DNA from: Chitinophagaceae bacterium
GTDB taxonomy: Bacteria; Bacteroidota; Bacteroidia; Chitinophagales; Chitinophagaceae
Assembly: GCA_016719815.1 (NCBI GenBank)
Contig: JADJYK010000015.1
Location: 1 to 64,000, forward strand
Reading direction: 5' to 3'
DNA length: 64,000 bases
Shown here one piece after another: positions 20,850 through 32,356 of the stretch. The notes under the pieces are model-generated. The model saw nothing but the letters and a program-made list of their open reading frames with translations, ran no database searches and was not told the DNA's origin. Position 1 is the first letter of the stretch. Each line of letters begins with the position of its first letter. The position numbers and the translations under genes are program-made.

Positions 20850-21410
20850 ATGCGTTGAGGCGGCAGGTACTATCCTGCTGAGGTTAAATAAATTATCCTA
20901 ACAATTGTTTGCCTGTATGAAATGCCGTTAAATACCAAACAGCGCTGTGTTACGGGGTGAAATGGTTCTAAGACATTCCTGCTGTACGTCTCCGAGTCTT
21001 TCCCACTGCCCTCCCTCTACTGTCTCACTACTGCCCCACTGCAGCCTCACTGTATATAGAGTGGGAGAACACCGGGGTAACAATGAGATATTAGTATTGT
21101 TGGGTTAAACAGAAAATTAGCTTCTATTCTTTTCTGTGAGGTTTAGCTGTTTTTTATTGTTAGTAAGAAGGAGTACGGGCAAAAATAATCACCTGAAAAA
21201 CCTGCAATTCCAAATGACAAAGTCATGTCAAACTTCTGATTTAAACCACTTTAGCATAAACAATCATCCGGGAATTGGAAAGGATTCAGTTTTTACATCC
21301 CAGAGTTTGGAAATTCTGTCAGTCTTAGGCCCTTTTCTGGATTACTACCTTCCTTACTAACTGAGAAACAGTCAAAAAACGCCTTTTTTTAGATATATTA
21401 TATTGGAGCG
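20850..21410. other. intergenic stretch between divergent genes
   Basis: About 560 bp without a supported gene. Around 20995-21050 it holds a low-complexity stretch of CCCACTG / CTCACTG units. An open plus-strand frame at 21136-21360 has no good start context and a non-protein-like composition. The rest is AT-rich leader of secDF. Confidence 0.6.
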
Positions 21411-21417
21411 AAAAAAC

Positions 21418-21425
21418 TATCTTTG
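21418..21425 (+). promoter_or_regulatory. -7 promoter element of secDF
   Basis: TATCTTTG followed by CCGCC, an exact match to TAnnTTTG, 80 bp before the secDF ATG at 21506. No -33 TTTG at standard spacing. Confidence 0.6.
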
Positions 21426-21505
21426 CCGCCTCAAAAAAAGTCAGCAGTCATGCTGTGTGCAGTTTACTGTGCATACGTGGCTATTCATTCGTAAATAACA
21501 ATTGT

Positions 21506-24500
21506 ATGCAACTGAAAGGTTTGATTCGTTTTTTTACCGTCCTGCTTATCATTTACTCTTTGTACCAACTGTCCTTTACATATTTTGTAAGACAGCATGA
21601 GAAAAAACTGGAAGCAAAGGCAAAAAAATCGCTCAATGCAAAATATCCGGAGGCAAAGAATTTCAAGAGCCTGGATGATATGCCCGATTCGTTAGTGAAA
21701 TTCTACAACGCAAGGTTGCGGATATTAGAAGACAGTACAAAAGATGTGACTGTTACATATGGTATCCACGGTGCAGTTAGTTATCAAAAGGCAAAGAACG
21801 AGGAGTTGAACCTTGGTCTTGACCTGCAAGGTGGCATGAACGTTACTTTGGAGGTAGAAATGACAGGTCTGCTGAAATCTCTTGCCAATAATTCAAAAGA
21901 CCCCAATTTTCTTAAAGCAATAGAGAATGCGAATAACAGAAAAGCAAACAGTGATGCTGACTTCATTACTCTGTTTGTAGAAGAATTTAAAAAACTAGAC
22001 GCAAACCGGCAATTGGCTACCTTATTTTCTGCAGCCAGTTCCGGCCGTGTAGATGTTACTTCCAGCGACAGTAAAGTCGTCAACTACCTGCGTGGTGAGG
22101 CCAAAACTGCTTTTGAAAATACCAACCGCATTCTTACTACCCGTATTGACCAGTTTGGTGTGGCCCAGCCCGGTATCTACCCCAATCCTGATAAGCAAAT
22201 AATTAGTGTTGAGTTACCAGGAGTAAAAGATAAAGAACGGGTTAGAAAGCTGCTGCAAAGTACTGCCAACCTGCAGTTTTGGGAAACCTATAAATTAGAG
22301 CAAGTGCAGCAGTCTCTTGCAAATGTTGACAGAGATTTTGATGCCTTTCTGAAAGGTACTTTGCAGGATACAACACCTCTACAGGCTCCGGACACAACTA
22401 AAGCAGCGACACCCGATACAACTGCTGGCAAACTGCCTCAAATTGATACTACCGCCAAAACAAACGTTGCGAAGAAGAGTTTCTTCGAAATACTGAAAGC
22501 TGGCCAGGGAGTAGGCATTGGATCTGTTTCTATAAAAGATACAGGCCGCCTGCGTTCTTACCTGAATGCCGACTTACTGCGCAGGCATTTTCCTGCTGAT
22601 GCAGTATTTGCCTATGGCGATGTAAATACCAAAGGCCAAAAAGAAGTTCCTCTTTATATATTGCGTACTTACAACAGAGATAAAGCACCGCTGGAAGGTG
22701 ATGCCATCACAGACGCAAGACAGGAATTTGATAATGGCAAGCCCAATGTTTCCTTACGGATGAACGATTACGGTGCTGCTGAATGGGGCAAACTGACTGA
22801 AAAAAGTTATAAAGAACAAATTCCAATTGCAATTGTGCTGGATAATGTAGTTTACTCAGCACCAATTGCTGTGGGCAAACTGGGCAATAGTTCACAAATT
22901 ACCGGAAACTTTACTGCAGAAACTGCCAGTGACCTTGCCAATATTCTGAAGATTGGTAAGTTGCCGGCCCCTGCCAAAATTGTTCAGGAACAACAGGTGG
23001 GCCCGACCCTTGGACAAAAAAGCCATTCGCTCTGGCAGTATGGCATTTATTATCTCATTTATTGTTATTTTCCTGTTGATGCTGGTTTACTACAATACCA
23101 GCGGCTGGATTGCAAATATTGCACTGATATTAAACCTGCTGTTTACGGTTGGTATTCTTGCCGGTTTAGGCGCTTCGTTAACAGCCCCTGGTATTGCTGG
23201 TCTGGTATTAACGATTGGTATGGCAGTGGATACGAACGTAATTATTTATGAACGTATCAAAGAAGAACTGACGAGAGGCAAAGGTTATATACCTGCTATT
23301 AATGAAGGTTATAAGCGTTCGTTACCGCCAGTATTGGATGGTCACATCACTATCCTGCTTACGGCCATCATTCTTTTCTATTTTGGATTAGGACCTGTTA
23401 AAGGATTTGCCACAACGCAGATAATCGGTATCCTTCTCTCCTTATTCTGTGGTATCCTGGTGAGCCGTTGGATTTCGGATATTTTCACTGACAAAAAGAA
23501 GCACCTTGAATACTTTACCGGTATTTCCCGTAAGATTTTCAAACATGCCAAATACAAGTTCATTGAATACCGCAAATATGCTTACATGATTTCAGTGGTG
23601 GTATTAATCGCCGGTATTGCATCTTTCTTCAACGGGTTGCATTATGGTGTGGAGTTTAACGGGGGTCGCAGTTATACCGTTCAGTTTCCGGACAACGTAG
23701 ATGTTGATAAAATACGAGAGGACCTGAAGGTTGCTTTTGAAGGAGAGAATCCGGTCATTAAAACAATCGGAGACAACTCAAAACTTGACATTACGACATC
23801 ATATAAAATCAAGGATCCGAATGTTACAGATTCTACAGTTGAAGCAAAATTATTCCAGGGTCTGAAATCTCATCTACCGGCCAATTACAGTTATGAAAAA
23901 TTCAGTAATGGTGAAAACAAAGTTGGCCGGATGGGTTCTAAAAAGGTGTTACCTACCATATCGGATGACCTTAAGAAAGGTTCTGTAAAAGCAACCCTGT
24001 TTGCATTACTCGTCATCTTCCTTTATATCTTCATCCGCTTCCGTGACTGGAGGTATTCTTTCGGTACCATCGTAGCCTTGCTGCACGACGTACTGGTTAC
24101 GCTGGTTGTGTTCTCCTTTGCCAAAAATATTGTGCCGTTCCCATTAGAGATTGATCAGCACTTCATTGCGGCGGTATTAACGGTAATTGGCTTCTCAATG
24201 AATGACACGGTAATCGTATTCGACCGTATCCGTGAAGATACCCGGCTGTCGCCCACCTCTCCAAAAGCAGAGGTGATTAACCGTGCCATTAATGAAACAC
24301 TTAGCCGTACCATTATGACATCATTGACAGTATTCCTTACTATTCTCATCCTCTTCCTGGTAGGTGGTGAGGCAACCAGGGGCTTTGCCTTTGCAATGCT
24401 GATTGGTGTTATTACCGGTACATACTCGTCTATCTTTGTGGCTGCTCCTATCCTTGTTGACCTTGGTGGTAAGAAAAAACTTGGTAAAACAGGCAGTGGC

Positions 24501-24515
24501 AGAATTCAATTATGA
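21506..24515 (+). CDS. secDF: fused protein-export membrane protein SecDF, one frameshift
   Basis: An RND-type membrane protein that drives late steps of Sec export with the proton gradient. The fused form is about 1003 residues, usual in Bacteroidota. ATG at 21506 (MQLKGLIRFFTVLLIIYSLY) gives the first membrane helix at once; the earlier start at 21455 would add a Cys-rich leader. The SecD signature LGLDLQGGMNVTLEV is near residue 105, the periplasmic segment NRILTTRIDQFGVAQPGIYP near 210, and the SecF signature GVEFNGGRSYTVQF near 715. Membrane motifs GMAVDTNVIIYERIKEEL and GFSMNDTVIVFDRIRED are intact. One base too many in an A-run near 23020 breaks the frame between VGPTLGQ and AIRSGSMAF. 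The gene is essential for efficient growth in relatives, so this is read as an error. Confidence 0.95.
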
Positions 24516-24534
24516 TTGAATCCTGCTTCTACAT

Positions 24535-24569
24535 AATAATAAAGCCTCCTTTTGGGAGGCTTTATTATT
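24535..24569. terminator. bidirectional terminator, secDF / Fe-S carrier
   Basis: A perfect 15-bp inverted repeat (AATAATAAAGCCTCC with GGAGGCTTTATTATT) around a 5-nt loop between two convergent stops. Confidence 0.9.
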
Positions 24570-24587
24570 CAATACAAACCAGAAAAG

Positions 24588-24932
24588 TTAAACTGCAAAA
24601 CTCGTTCCGCAGCCACAGGTAGAAGCAGCATTAGGATTTTTAAATGTAAAACCACGGTTGTTGAGACCATCCTGCCAGTCTATCTGCATACCGAAGAGAT
24701 ATATTTCATGCGACTTATCCATCACACAGGGAATACCGCTTATTTCAAAATGGTTGTCCTTTTCAGTTGTGTGGTCAAAACCCAGAATATAGGTCATTCC
24801 AGAACAACCGCCACCTTTAACCCCAATTCTAAGCTTCTGTGTAACATCGAAACCGTCGGCATTCATCAGCCGGTTTATCTCCGAAACTGCACCTTCAGTA
24901 AATGAAACAGGTAATATTGTCGTTTTTTCCAT
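24588..24932 (-). CDS. A-type iron-sulfur cluster carrier (HesB/IscA/SufA family)
   Basis: Carries or delivers Fe-S clusters to apo-proteins in the cytosol. The 114-residue frame is intact and has the three expected cysteines: GVKGGGCSGMTYILGF near residue 43 and STCGCGTSF at the C-terminus. Family segments FTEGAVSEINRLM and NRGFTFKNPNA are present. It stands alone rather than in a suf or isc operon, so I cannot say which of the A-type proteins it is. Confidence 0.92.
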   Translation of the reverse strand: MEKTTILPVSFTEGAVSEINRLMNADGFDVTQKLRIGVKGGGCSGMTYILGFDHTTEKDNHFEISGIPCVMDKSHEIYLFGMQIDWQDGLNNRGFTFKNPNAASTCGCGTSFAV

Positions 24933-25083
24933 GCTGTAAAATTAGCTAATCTTTCTGTTTTGATATTTAACCCCTCTTTCGCTAAAAGGAAAAATGATAA
25001 GAATCATACAGAAGTTCGGACACTGCGCATTTACCAAATCAGCTTGTAAATCCTAAATTTGTAATTCATACCAATATAAATTC

Positions 25084-25587
25084 ATGGATACCACCACAGT
25101 TAGTATTATCATTGCGGTACTTGCATTTCTGGTTGCCATTGCAGCTTATTTAAAAAAAACAAATACGGTTACTGAATCAAGCGGCAATGCTGTTTTTGCA
25201 TCCACTCCTCTGCGTCTGCAGGCCTACGAACGGCTAGTACTGCTTACGGAAAGAATCTCACTCCCAAACCTGATAAACAGGCTGAATCAACCTGGCATAT
25301 CGGCTGCTGAGATGAAATTAATTCTTACTGAAAATATCAAGCAGGAATTTGAATACAACAGCACACAACAACTATACGTCAGTCAGCCGGCCTGGGATGC
25401 AGTGCGTAATCTGAAAGAACAAAACATTATGGTTGTGCACCAGGTAGCCACATCCTTACCCCTTGATGCCTCCTCGGCTGATTTAAACAAGAAAATACTG
25501 GAAGTGCTGATGGCGCAGCCGGGAGGTGCTTTGCATGAAATGGTGCTGCAGGCATTAAACCACGAAGCCAAAAAACTGATGAAATAA
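25084..25587 (+). CDS. N-terminally anchored hypothetical protein
   Basis: A 167-residue protein I cannot name. It begins with one membrane helix (VSIIIAVLAFLVAIAAYL, residues 6-23), then a short linker and a predicted mostly helical soluble part (LRLQAYERLVLLTERISLPN; ILTENIKQEFEYNSTQQLYV). It lies 18 bp before the mutase gene on the same strand, so the two are probably cotranscribed. A TAAATTTG -7 match is at 25054-25061. Role in mutase function is not implied by any motif. Confidence 0.7.
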   Translation: MDTTTVSIIIAVLAFLVAIAAYLKKTNTVTESSGNAVFASTPLRLQAYERLVLLTERISLPNLINRLNQPGISAAEMKLILTENIKQEFEYNSTQQLYVSQPAWDAVRNLKEQNIMVVHQVATSLPLDASSADLNKKILEVLMAQPGGALHEMVLQALNHEAKKLMK

Positions 25588-25605
25588 TTATAATTCCCTT
25601 TTACT

Positions 25606-27167
25606 ATGTCAGAAGAAAGCAAAAAATCTACCGATTCCGGTATTGAGATCAAACAAGTATATACACAACAGCATTTGCCCGGCAATCTCGATGAAAAACC
25701 CGGTGTCTACCCGTTTAGCCGTGGTGTGCAACCGGATATGTACCGTGGTAAACTCTGGACCATGCGCCAATATGCCGGCTTCTCTACGGCTGAGGAAAGC
25801 AATAAACGCTACCACTACCTGCTATCACAAGGTGTAAGCGGCCTGAGTGTGGCCTTCGACCTGCCCACACAAATTGGTTACGACAGTGATCATCCGCTGT
25901 CTGAAGGAGAAGTGGGAAAAGTAGGTGTGGCCGTTGACAGTATAGAAGACATGCAAATTCTCTTCAACGGGATTAAACTGGAAGAGGTTAGTACTTCCAT
26001 GACAATAAATGCCACCGGTTATATTCTGCTGGCACTATATGTAGCGCTGGCAAAACAACAGGGTGCAGACCTGAAGAAAATTTCAGGCACTATACAGAAT
26101 GACATATTGAAAGAATATGCTGCAAGAGGTACCTATATCTATCCACCCAAGCCTTCAATGCGCATCATCACCGACATTTTTGAGTGGTGCAGCAAGGAAG
26201 TCCCTAAATGGAATACAATCTCTATTTCCGGCTATCACATTCGTGAAGCAGGCAGCACAGCTGTGCAGGAAATCGCTTTCACTCTCAGCAATGGGAAAGC
26301 ATATGTAAAAGCTGCGCAGGAAAAAGGGCTTGATATTAATGTATTTGGTAAACGGCTCTCCTTTTTCTTCAATGCACATAACAATTTGTTTGAAGAAGTT
26401 GCGAAATTCAGGGCAGCCCGGAAAATGTGGGCCAAAATAATGAAAGACCTCGGTACCACTGACCCAAAAGCAATGATGCTGCGTTTTCATACTCAAACCG
26501 GCGGCAGTACCTTGACTGCACAACAACCTTTAAATAATATTTCAAGGGTAACAATACAAACGATGGCGGCGGTACTTGGCGGCACACAATCGCTGCATAC
26601 CAACGGCTATGATGAAGCCTTAAGCCTGCCCACAGAAGAGGCAGCAAGAATAGCACTGCGTACACAACAAATTGTTGCGTATGAAAGTGGTGCTGCCGAT
26701 ACCGTTGACCCGCTGGCCGGCTCCTATTTTGTGGAAGCAATGACACAGGAAGTGGAAGAATATGCCTGGAAACTGATGGAAAAATTGATGCAATGGGCGG
26801 AAGTGTTACCGCTATCGAACAAGGGTTTATTCAAAATGAAATTGCCCGCAGTGCTTATGAGTACCAGCGTAACATTGAGAACAATGAGAAGATAATAGTC
26901 GGTGTAAATAAATTCCAGATTAAAGAAGATGCCCACATGCAGGTAATGAAGATTGATGACAGCATACGGGTAACACAATCTGAAAAACTGGCCAACATGA
27001 GAGCTGGCCGTGACCAGGCTAAATGTGACCAATTGCTGCAGATAATTAATGATAAAGCTACGAGCGGCGAAAATATTATGCCGGCAGTAGTGGAGGCTGT
27101 GGAACATAAATGCACATTGGGAGAAATAGCGGATGTATTCAGAGAGTTATATGGAGAGTACAAATAG
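25606..27167 (+). CDS. methylmalonyl-CoA-type mutase, large (catalytic) subunit, frameshifted
   Basis: Cobalamin-dependent acyl-CoA mutase catalytic chain, which interconverts branched and straight acyl-CoA such as methylmalonyl- and succinyl-CoA. The restored protein has about 520 residues and only the TIM-barrel part: YPFSRGVQPDMYRGKLWTMR, GLSVAFDLPTQIGYDSDHP, SISGYHIREAGS, FHTQTGGSTLTAQQPLNN and GGTQSLHTNGYDEALSLPTE. The C-terminal B12-binding domain (DxHxxG) of single-chain mutases is absent, so a separate small subunit must supply it; none is in this window. One T is missing near 26787, splitting EKL from DAMGGSV. Confidence 0.9.
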
Positions 27168-27187
27168 GATCTTATTTGCCTGATGAT

Positions 27188-27218
27188 AAAAGACATACGG
27201 TAAGGCTGTATGTCTTTT
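27188..27218 (+). terminator. intrinsic terminator after the mutase gene
   Basis: AAAAGACATAC and GTATGTCTTTT form an 11-bp perfect stem with a 9-nt loop and a T-run, 20 bp past the stop. Confidence 0.8.
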
Positions 27219-27285
27219 CTGTTATTTATAAACGGTATAACTGATATTAACAAAATATGTAGCTTTATTTTATCAACTACATTTT

Positions 27286-28825
27286 ATGAACAGCGTTATT
27301 AAGTTCTCATCCCTTTTTGTGCTATCGTCCTTTCTATCCATCAGCGCAAAAGCACAAATACCATCATTTCTTACTGACAGTCTTGACACCTATATCGAAA
27401 GGGGCATGAAGCAATGGCAAATACCCGGACTTGCCATTGCCATTGTTAAGGATGGGAAAGTCATATTAAGTAAAGGATATGGAGTAAGAGAACTGGGTAA
27501 AGAAGATAAAGTAGATGAAAACACTCTTTTATTATTGCCTCAAATACAAAACTTTTACGGGGACAGCACTTGCAAAAGCTGAGTTTGACAAAAAGCTTTT
27601 GCTCAATGATAAAGTAACTAAATATATACCCTGGTTCAGGTTGTACGACAGTAATGCTACCAGGCTGGCAAATATCCGTGACATGCTCACACATCGGTTG
27701 GGCACAAAAACTTTCCAGGGTGATTTTACTTTCTGGGATTCCAACCTTCCTAAGGATTCAATTGTGTGGAAGATGCGCCACCTGAAACCTGCCGGTGAAT
27801 TCAGGCAGGATTATGGCTACTGCAACTCAGCTTTTCTTGTAGCCGGGCAGGTATTGGAAAAAGCAACTGGTATAAGCTGGGATAAATATGTGGAAGAGAA
27901 TATCCTTTCCCCTATTGATATGAATAATACCTACATGGCAACAGCCGGTATAGCCCAACGGAATAATGTGGCTTCTCCCCATAATAACCTTTATACTTCC
28001 ATTACTAAAATTCCATTTGATAAGGTTGACAATCTCGGTCCAGCTACCAGTATGGTGAGCAATGTAAGAGACCTTACACACTGGCTGATGTTACAAATAG
28101 ACAGCGGCAAATACGAAGGTAAACAGGTAATTCCCTGGGCTGTACTGCAAAAAACGAGGGACATTAATATCATGACAGGCAGCCGCAAATCACCTTACTA
28201 TCCTACTCATTTCAGAGGCTACGGACTGGGAGTATATTCAACTGACTATAATAACAGACAGGTTTACTGGCATACAGGTGGTGCATTCGGGCATGTTACA
28301 AATGTTTGTTTTGTACCAGAAGAAAAACTGGGTATAACCATCCTGTCAAATAATGATAACCAGAATTTCTTTGAAGCCCTGCGTTATCAGGTACTTGATG
28401 CTTACCTGGATGTGCCCTATACTGACAGAAGTAAATTTCAATTGAATTTCTTTGTCCTTAACAAAAAGAAAACAGACGAAGAGCAGGCTGCAATGAAATC
28501 CAAGGTGGAACGTAAGAATACACCTTCCATTAACCTTGAAGAATTCACCGGTAACTATTATAACACGGTTTACGGTAACCTGACGATCACGAAAAGCGGC
28601 AACATGTTAATATGCCGGCTGGAACATCATCCAGACATTATTGGTTATTTAGAATATATGGACAATAACGAGTTCAGGCTAACTTATTCTAATATTGGCT
28701 ACGGAATTGTGCCTGCAAGGTTTACAGTTAAAGACAGCAAAGCCCACAGCGTGGAAATTAGCGTAAACGATTTCGTAGAAAGTGATGCGTACCTTTTTGT
28801 AAAGAGTGAATTAGTCATCCACTAA
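27286..28825 (+). CDS. secreted serine hydrolase, beta-lactamase class C / penicillin-binding fold, two frameshifts
   Basis: A periplasmic or secreted serine hydrolase of the AmpC/esterase superfamily, about 514 residues. It has a signal peptide (MNSVIKFSSLFVLSSFLSIS), then KQWQIPGLAIAIVKDGKVIL. The catalytic SxxK motif (SNTK, in IIASNTKLFTG) is only visible after restoring one T near 27531 and one T near 27562, because both flank it. The Tyr motif is GYCNSAFLVAGQ and the third motif HTGGAFGHV. A C-terminal beta domain follows (LEEFTGNYYNTVYGNL), as in many family members. Substrate unknown: D-amino peptides or esters are possible. Confidence 0.85.
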
Positions 28826-28848
28826 ATTAAAATGTACTTATAAAAAAT

Positions 28849-28872
28849 AAAGCCCGGTTATAACCGGGCTTT
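28849..28872. terminator. bidirectional terminator
   Basis: A 24-bp perfect palindrome (AAAGCCCGGTTA with TAACCGGGCTTT) between two convergent genes, with A/T runs on both sides. Confidence 0.85.
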
Positions 28873-28903
28873 CAAATTTAAGCGGATACTTACTTACTAC
28901 CAT

Positions 28904-29284
28904 TTACATCCACTTGGCCAAAAACTCTTTAAAGTCATCCCTGAGCTCTTTCATTACTTTTTCAATGCCTTCATATCTTTCGTGAAGTTCTAGTTTTTCA
29001 CCCAGCATTTCACTTTCCACCCGGCCTTCATTTTCTCTATTTCCCTTTGCCAGGTTACCCACATATATGTTTACATCATGCTTTAACTCATCAATATTAT
29101 TTCTTTGCAGAATGAACTGATTTTGAAAATGTTCAATATCCTGACTGGCCTCAAAGGTTGTGTTCTTTGAAGCTACTTCTGTAAGCCTTGCCTCCATCAT
29201 CTTTATTTCATCTTTGTAAAAGATCAGACCGTTTACCCAAATGGTATGGTCGGTCCCAATCCGGTTTACAGGTGTATAACTCAT
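28904..29284 (-). CDS. hypothetical coiled-coil protein
   Basis: A 126-residue, highly charged cytosolic protein. After MSYTPVNRIGTDHTIWVNGL it is mostly helix with heptad-like spacing (EIKMMEARLTEVASKN; LHERYEGIEKVMKELRDDF), ending FLAKWM. It has no Cys and no membrane segment. I do not recognise the family. It is read separately from the glnS gene upstream, with a 160-bp gap, and ends at a shared terminator. Confidence 0.7.
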   Translation of the reverse strand: MSYTPVNRIGTDHTIWVNGLIFYKDEIKMMEARLTEVASKNTTFEASQDIEHFQNQFILQRNNIDELKHDVNIYVGNLAKGNRENEGRVESEMLGEKLELHERYEGIEKVMKELRDDFKEFLAKWM

Positions 29285-29447
29285 AGTTAAAAGTTTTAAC
29301 CGAAATTATTACCTGTAAACTCCTTTCTACCTGACGAGGGTCAGAAATGGGTATGAGAGAATTCATTCAAAAAAATGATATATAATCAGTGGTAATACCG
29401 AACTATGTCATCTGTCCTGTATGTATTATCGTTGATTACCAGTATAG

Positions 29448-31120
29448 TTATAAGGAGATAATGAGAGGAAAGATAATATTATTTTTCCAACCGTCTTTTA
29501 GTGTAACCGTTCTGTTGAATACCATCTTATCTGCCGGAGAATCTTTGTCAAGGCAATAATATCCTTTACGAAGAAACTGAAAACGGTCTGCAACAGTTGC
29601 AGTTTTCAATGATAGTTCTGCATGGCCAATTACCAGCTTCAGGCTCTCCGGATTAAGGTACTCTTTAAAATCCCCCTCTTCATTTGCCGGGTCCTCCACT
29701 CTAAACAACCGATCGTACTCCCTCACCACCACTTCAATTGAATTATCAGCATTAACCCAATGCAATGTTCCTTTTACATGAATGCCCGAAGTATCGGCAC
29801 CACTTTTACTTTCAGGAAAATAGGTACATAATAGCTCCGTTATCTTACCTGACTCATCTCTGAGTACTTCGTCACAACGAATAATGTATGCAGATTTCAG
29901 CCTCACTACCTGGCCGGGTGCAAGCCTGAAATATTTCTTAGGAGGATTCTCCATAAAGTCATCCCTTTCGATAAAAAGGCACTTACCAAAAGAGAGATTT
30001 CTAACTCCGCCATCAGGGTCTTCCGGGTTATTTTCTGTCTTCAATATTTCTCCTTGCCCTTCATAATTGGTAATTGTTACTTTCACGGGATCAAAACCAC
30101 CATTCTTCGTAATGCCGCTTTATTCAAATGCTCTCTTACACAAAACTCCAGAAGTCCCACATCAACAATATTATCTCTTTTGGCAATACCAATCCTGTCA
30201 CAAAAATCACGGATACTTTCAGGAGTGTAGCCTCTTCTGCGTAAGCCACTGATAGTTGGCATCCGGGGGTCATCCCATCCTTCCACATATTTTTCGTTTA
30301 CCAATTGTAATAATTTTCTTTTGCTGGTAACCGTATAGTTAATATTACGCCGGGCAAACTCATACTGATGAGAAGGAAATATTTCCAGTTTTTCAATCAG
30401 CCAATCATATAATTCACGGTGCGGGATGAACTCCATAGTGCAGATGGAGTGAGTAATATTTTCAATAGAATCGCTTTGGCCGTGGGCAAAATCATACATC
30501 GGGTAAATACACCAATCATCTCCGGTGCGGTGGTGATGGGCATGTTTAATGCGATACAGAATAGGGTCACGCATCAGCATATTGATATGTGCCATATCAA
30601 TTTTTGCCCTGAGTGTTTTGCTGCCATCAGGAAATTCACCGTTCTTCATTCCTTCAAACAATCTTTTACTTTCTTCAGTTGAACGTTCCCTAAATGGGCT
30701 GTTTTTACCTGGCTCAGTCGGAGTCCCCTTCATAGCTGCAATTTCTTCACTGGTGCTGTCATCCACATAGGCAAGACCTTTATCGATAAGTTTATGTGCA
30801 AACCGGTACAACTCTCCAAAATAATCGCTGGCGTAAAGCTCATGTTTCCATTCAAAACCAAGCCACTTAATATCTTCTTTTATGCTGTCAACATATTCTG
30901 TTTCTTCAGTTACCGGATTGGTATCATCAAAACGAAGATTGGTATATCCAGGATACGTTTTTGTGAGGCCAAAATTCAGACAGATGCTGCTGGCATGGCC
31001 TATATGAAGGTAGCCATTAGGTTCCGGGGGAAATCTTGTGATAATGCTCTTGTACTTTCCTTCTTTTAAGTCCTCCTCAATAATTTCTTCAATAAAATTC
31101 AAACTGCGTTCCTCAGACAT
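29448..31120 (-). CDS. glnS: glutamine-tRNA ligase, frameshifted
   Basis: Charges tRNA-Gln directly with glutamine. ATG at 31120 (MSEERSLNFIEEIIEEDL) is chosen over 31159 because a promoter element covers 31149-31156. The class I HIGH motif is in FPPEPNGYLHIGHASS near residue 35, and the KMSKS equivalent is VTSKRKLL near residue 255. The C-terminal beta-barrel anticodon domain follows (KVTITNYEG; CLFIERDDFM; RLAPGQVVRLKSAYII). One T is missing near 30090, dividing the catalytic and anticodon parts. A missing A near 29485 may also have removed the natural stop after DGWKK, so the last residues as written (NNIIFPLIISL) are doubtful. Length is near the usual 555. Confidence 0.93.
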
Positions 31121-31148
31121 GATGAAAAATTTATTCGTTAACAACTTG

Positions 31149-31156
31149 CAAAAGTA
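31149..31156 (-). promoter_or_regulatory. -7 promoter element of glnS
   Basis: TACTTTTG on the minus strand fits TAnnTTTG, about 28 bp before the chosen ATG. It excludes the longer glnS start. Confidence 0.5.
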
Positions 31157-31201
31157 CAAAAATACAAGGTGTTACAGGTAATATTAAAATCCCATTAAAC
31201 G

Positions 31202-31222
31202 AAAAAGCCCCATTTCAGGGGC
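31202..31222 (-). terminator. intrinsic terminator
   Basis: GCCCC and GGGGC pair around ATTTCA; on the minus strand the stem is followed by TTTTTCG. It ends the gene at 31244-32076. Confidence 0.65.
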
Positions 31223-31243
31223 GCATAAAATTACTAAGGTTGA

Positions 31244-32076
31244 TTATTTATACCCTGTCCATGTTCTGCTATCCATATCAAATAACCAGTAAATTCCATT
31301 GGCATATGCAAAATTAAACGTTGTTTGTGAAGGTGCATCATATGGCAGTTCAAGCCGTTTAGTCATAAAACCAGTACCTATGTCGTATAATTCAATACTG
31401 CCTCCCCCTACATTCAGAAAGCCAAGTTCAGCGCCTTTTATACCTGTATATACAACTGTTGTAGTATTATGATTTTCTGGCACAGCAGTCTCATCTTCAA
31501 ATTCATCCGGCCCCTCAGCTTTTGTACGGCTCCAGTGAATAACAATTGTCTTTTCCTCCATTGCTGTGGTTGCATTATAAACATAAACCTGACTGCCAAA
31601 TAAGAAGAGAACTTTTTGGTTAATGGGGCAGAAGCTCCAACACATTGTACATCCGGCTGGTTTTGACCTTCTTTAATAGTTTCTACCTCAATTACCATCC
31701 CTTTTGCATCGAGCTTATACGAAAACCAGCCAAAATCTCCGTACCCATTCCCTTGTATTGCTTTCTTAACAGGATTGTACCATAGCCCCCTTACATCCAT
31801 CTGTGTTGCATGATCGTCCTCAGAAAGCCGGTTCCCTTTTGAATCAAACACACACATTGGATAACCTACATTTCCGGCCATCGCAGCATAATATTTCTTT
31901 TGAACCGGATGCCAAACAACAGAAGCACCTCTTGTGCCCGGCATATCGTCATCCGCCGTCAATGCCATTTGTAAAGTCATCACTTTTTTTAAGGGCTTTG
32001 GGGCCGTAACGCTTTTTTGACTGGTGGCACAAAAAGAAAATGCCATTACTGAAGCAGCTAAGAGGAGTTTCTTCAT
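31244..32076 (-). CDS. secreted hypothetical protein, frameshifted
   Basis: About 277 residues with a signal peptide (MKKLLLAASVMAFSFCATSQ). The mature part reads like a beta-propeller or beta-repeat protein: ASVVWHPVQKKYYAAMAGN, RGLWYNPVKKAIQGNGYGD, FLFGSQVYVYNATT, GAELGFLNVGGGSIELYD, FNFAYANGIYWLFDMD. A single missing base near 31640 divides the protein after QNQPDVQ. I do not recognise a named family. Nothing nearby hints at its job. Confidence 0.7.
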
Positions 32077-32195
32077 AACTAATTTTTTGAAAGTTATTGA
32101 AAATAAAACAACTGCATATCCGTGTTACAGGGTATTTTTGATGTTCAATAAGGATTTAGTCATTTTACTTAATTTTATTGCACAAAACCAATTAT

Positions 32196-32348
32196 ATGTC
32201 ATTGCTAAATCAGAATAATAAAAAGGATAAGAAGAAGGCTGATAAAAAAGATAAAGCTAAAACCGGCCAGGGTTCAAAATTTATCCAAAAACCCGCAACT
32301 GGTTTTGTCAGTAAGCAACAAAACACAGGCTCACAACGGGGCAGCTAA
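32196..32348 (+). CDS. 50-residue Lys-rich small protein
   Basis: The frame begins MSLLNQNNKKDKKKADKKDK and ends QQNTGSQRGS. Lys makes up about a quarter of the residues; there is no hydrophobic stretch. The C-terminal part GSKFIQKPATGFVSKQ and the RGS ending resemble short basic proteins I have seen in other Chitinophagaceae, from memory and not checked. It stands alone, divergent from the gene at 31244-32076 and convergent with the transglutaminase-like gene, whose restored stop is only nine bases away. Nucleic-acid or ribosome binding is a guess from charge alone. Confidence 0.6.
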   Translation: MSLLNQNNKKDKKKADKKDKAKTGQGSKFIQKPATGFVSKQQNTGSQRGS

Positions 32349-32356
32349 ACGCTTCA

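Noticed and set aside
21136..21360. 74-codon plus-strand frame upstream of secDF
   Set aside because: No start context and no protein-like pattern; it lies in the AT-rich leader of secDF.
23000..23260. Programmed frameshift or split secD / secF genes
   Set aside because: The break is in the middle of a conserved membrane region at an A-run, not at the SecD/SecF junction, and many other genes show the same kind of break.
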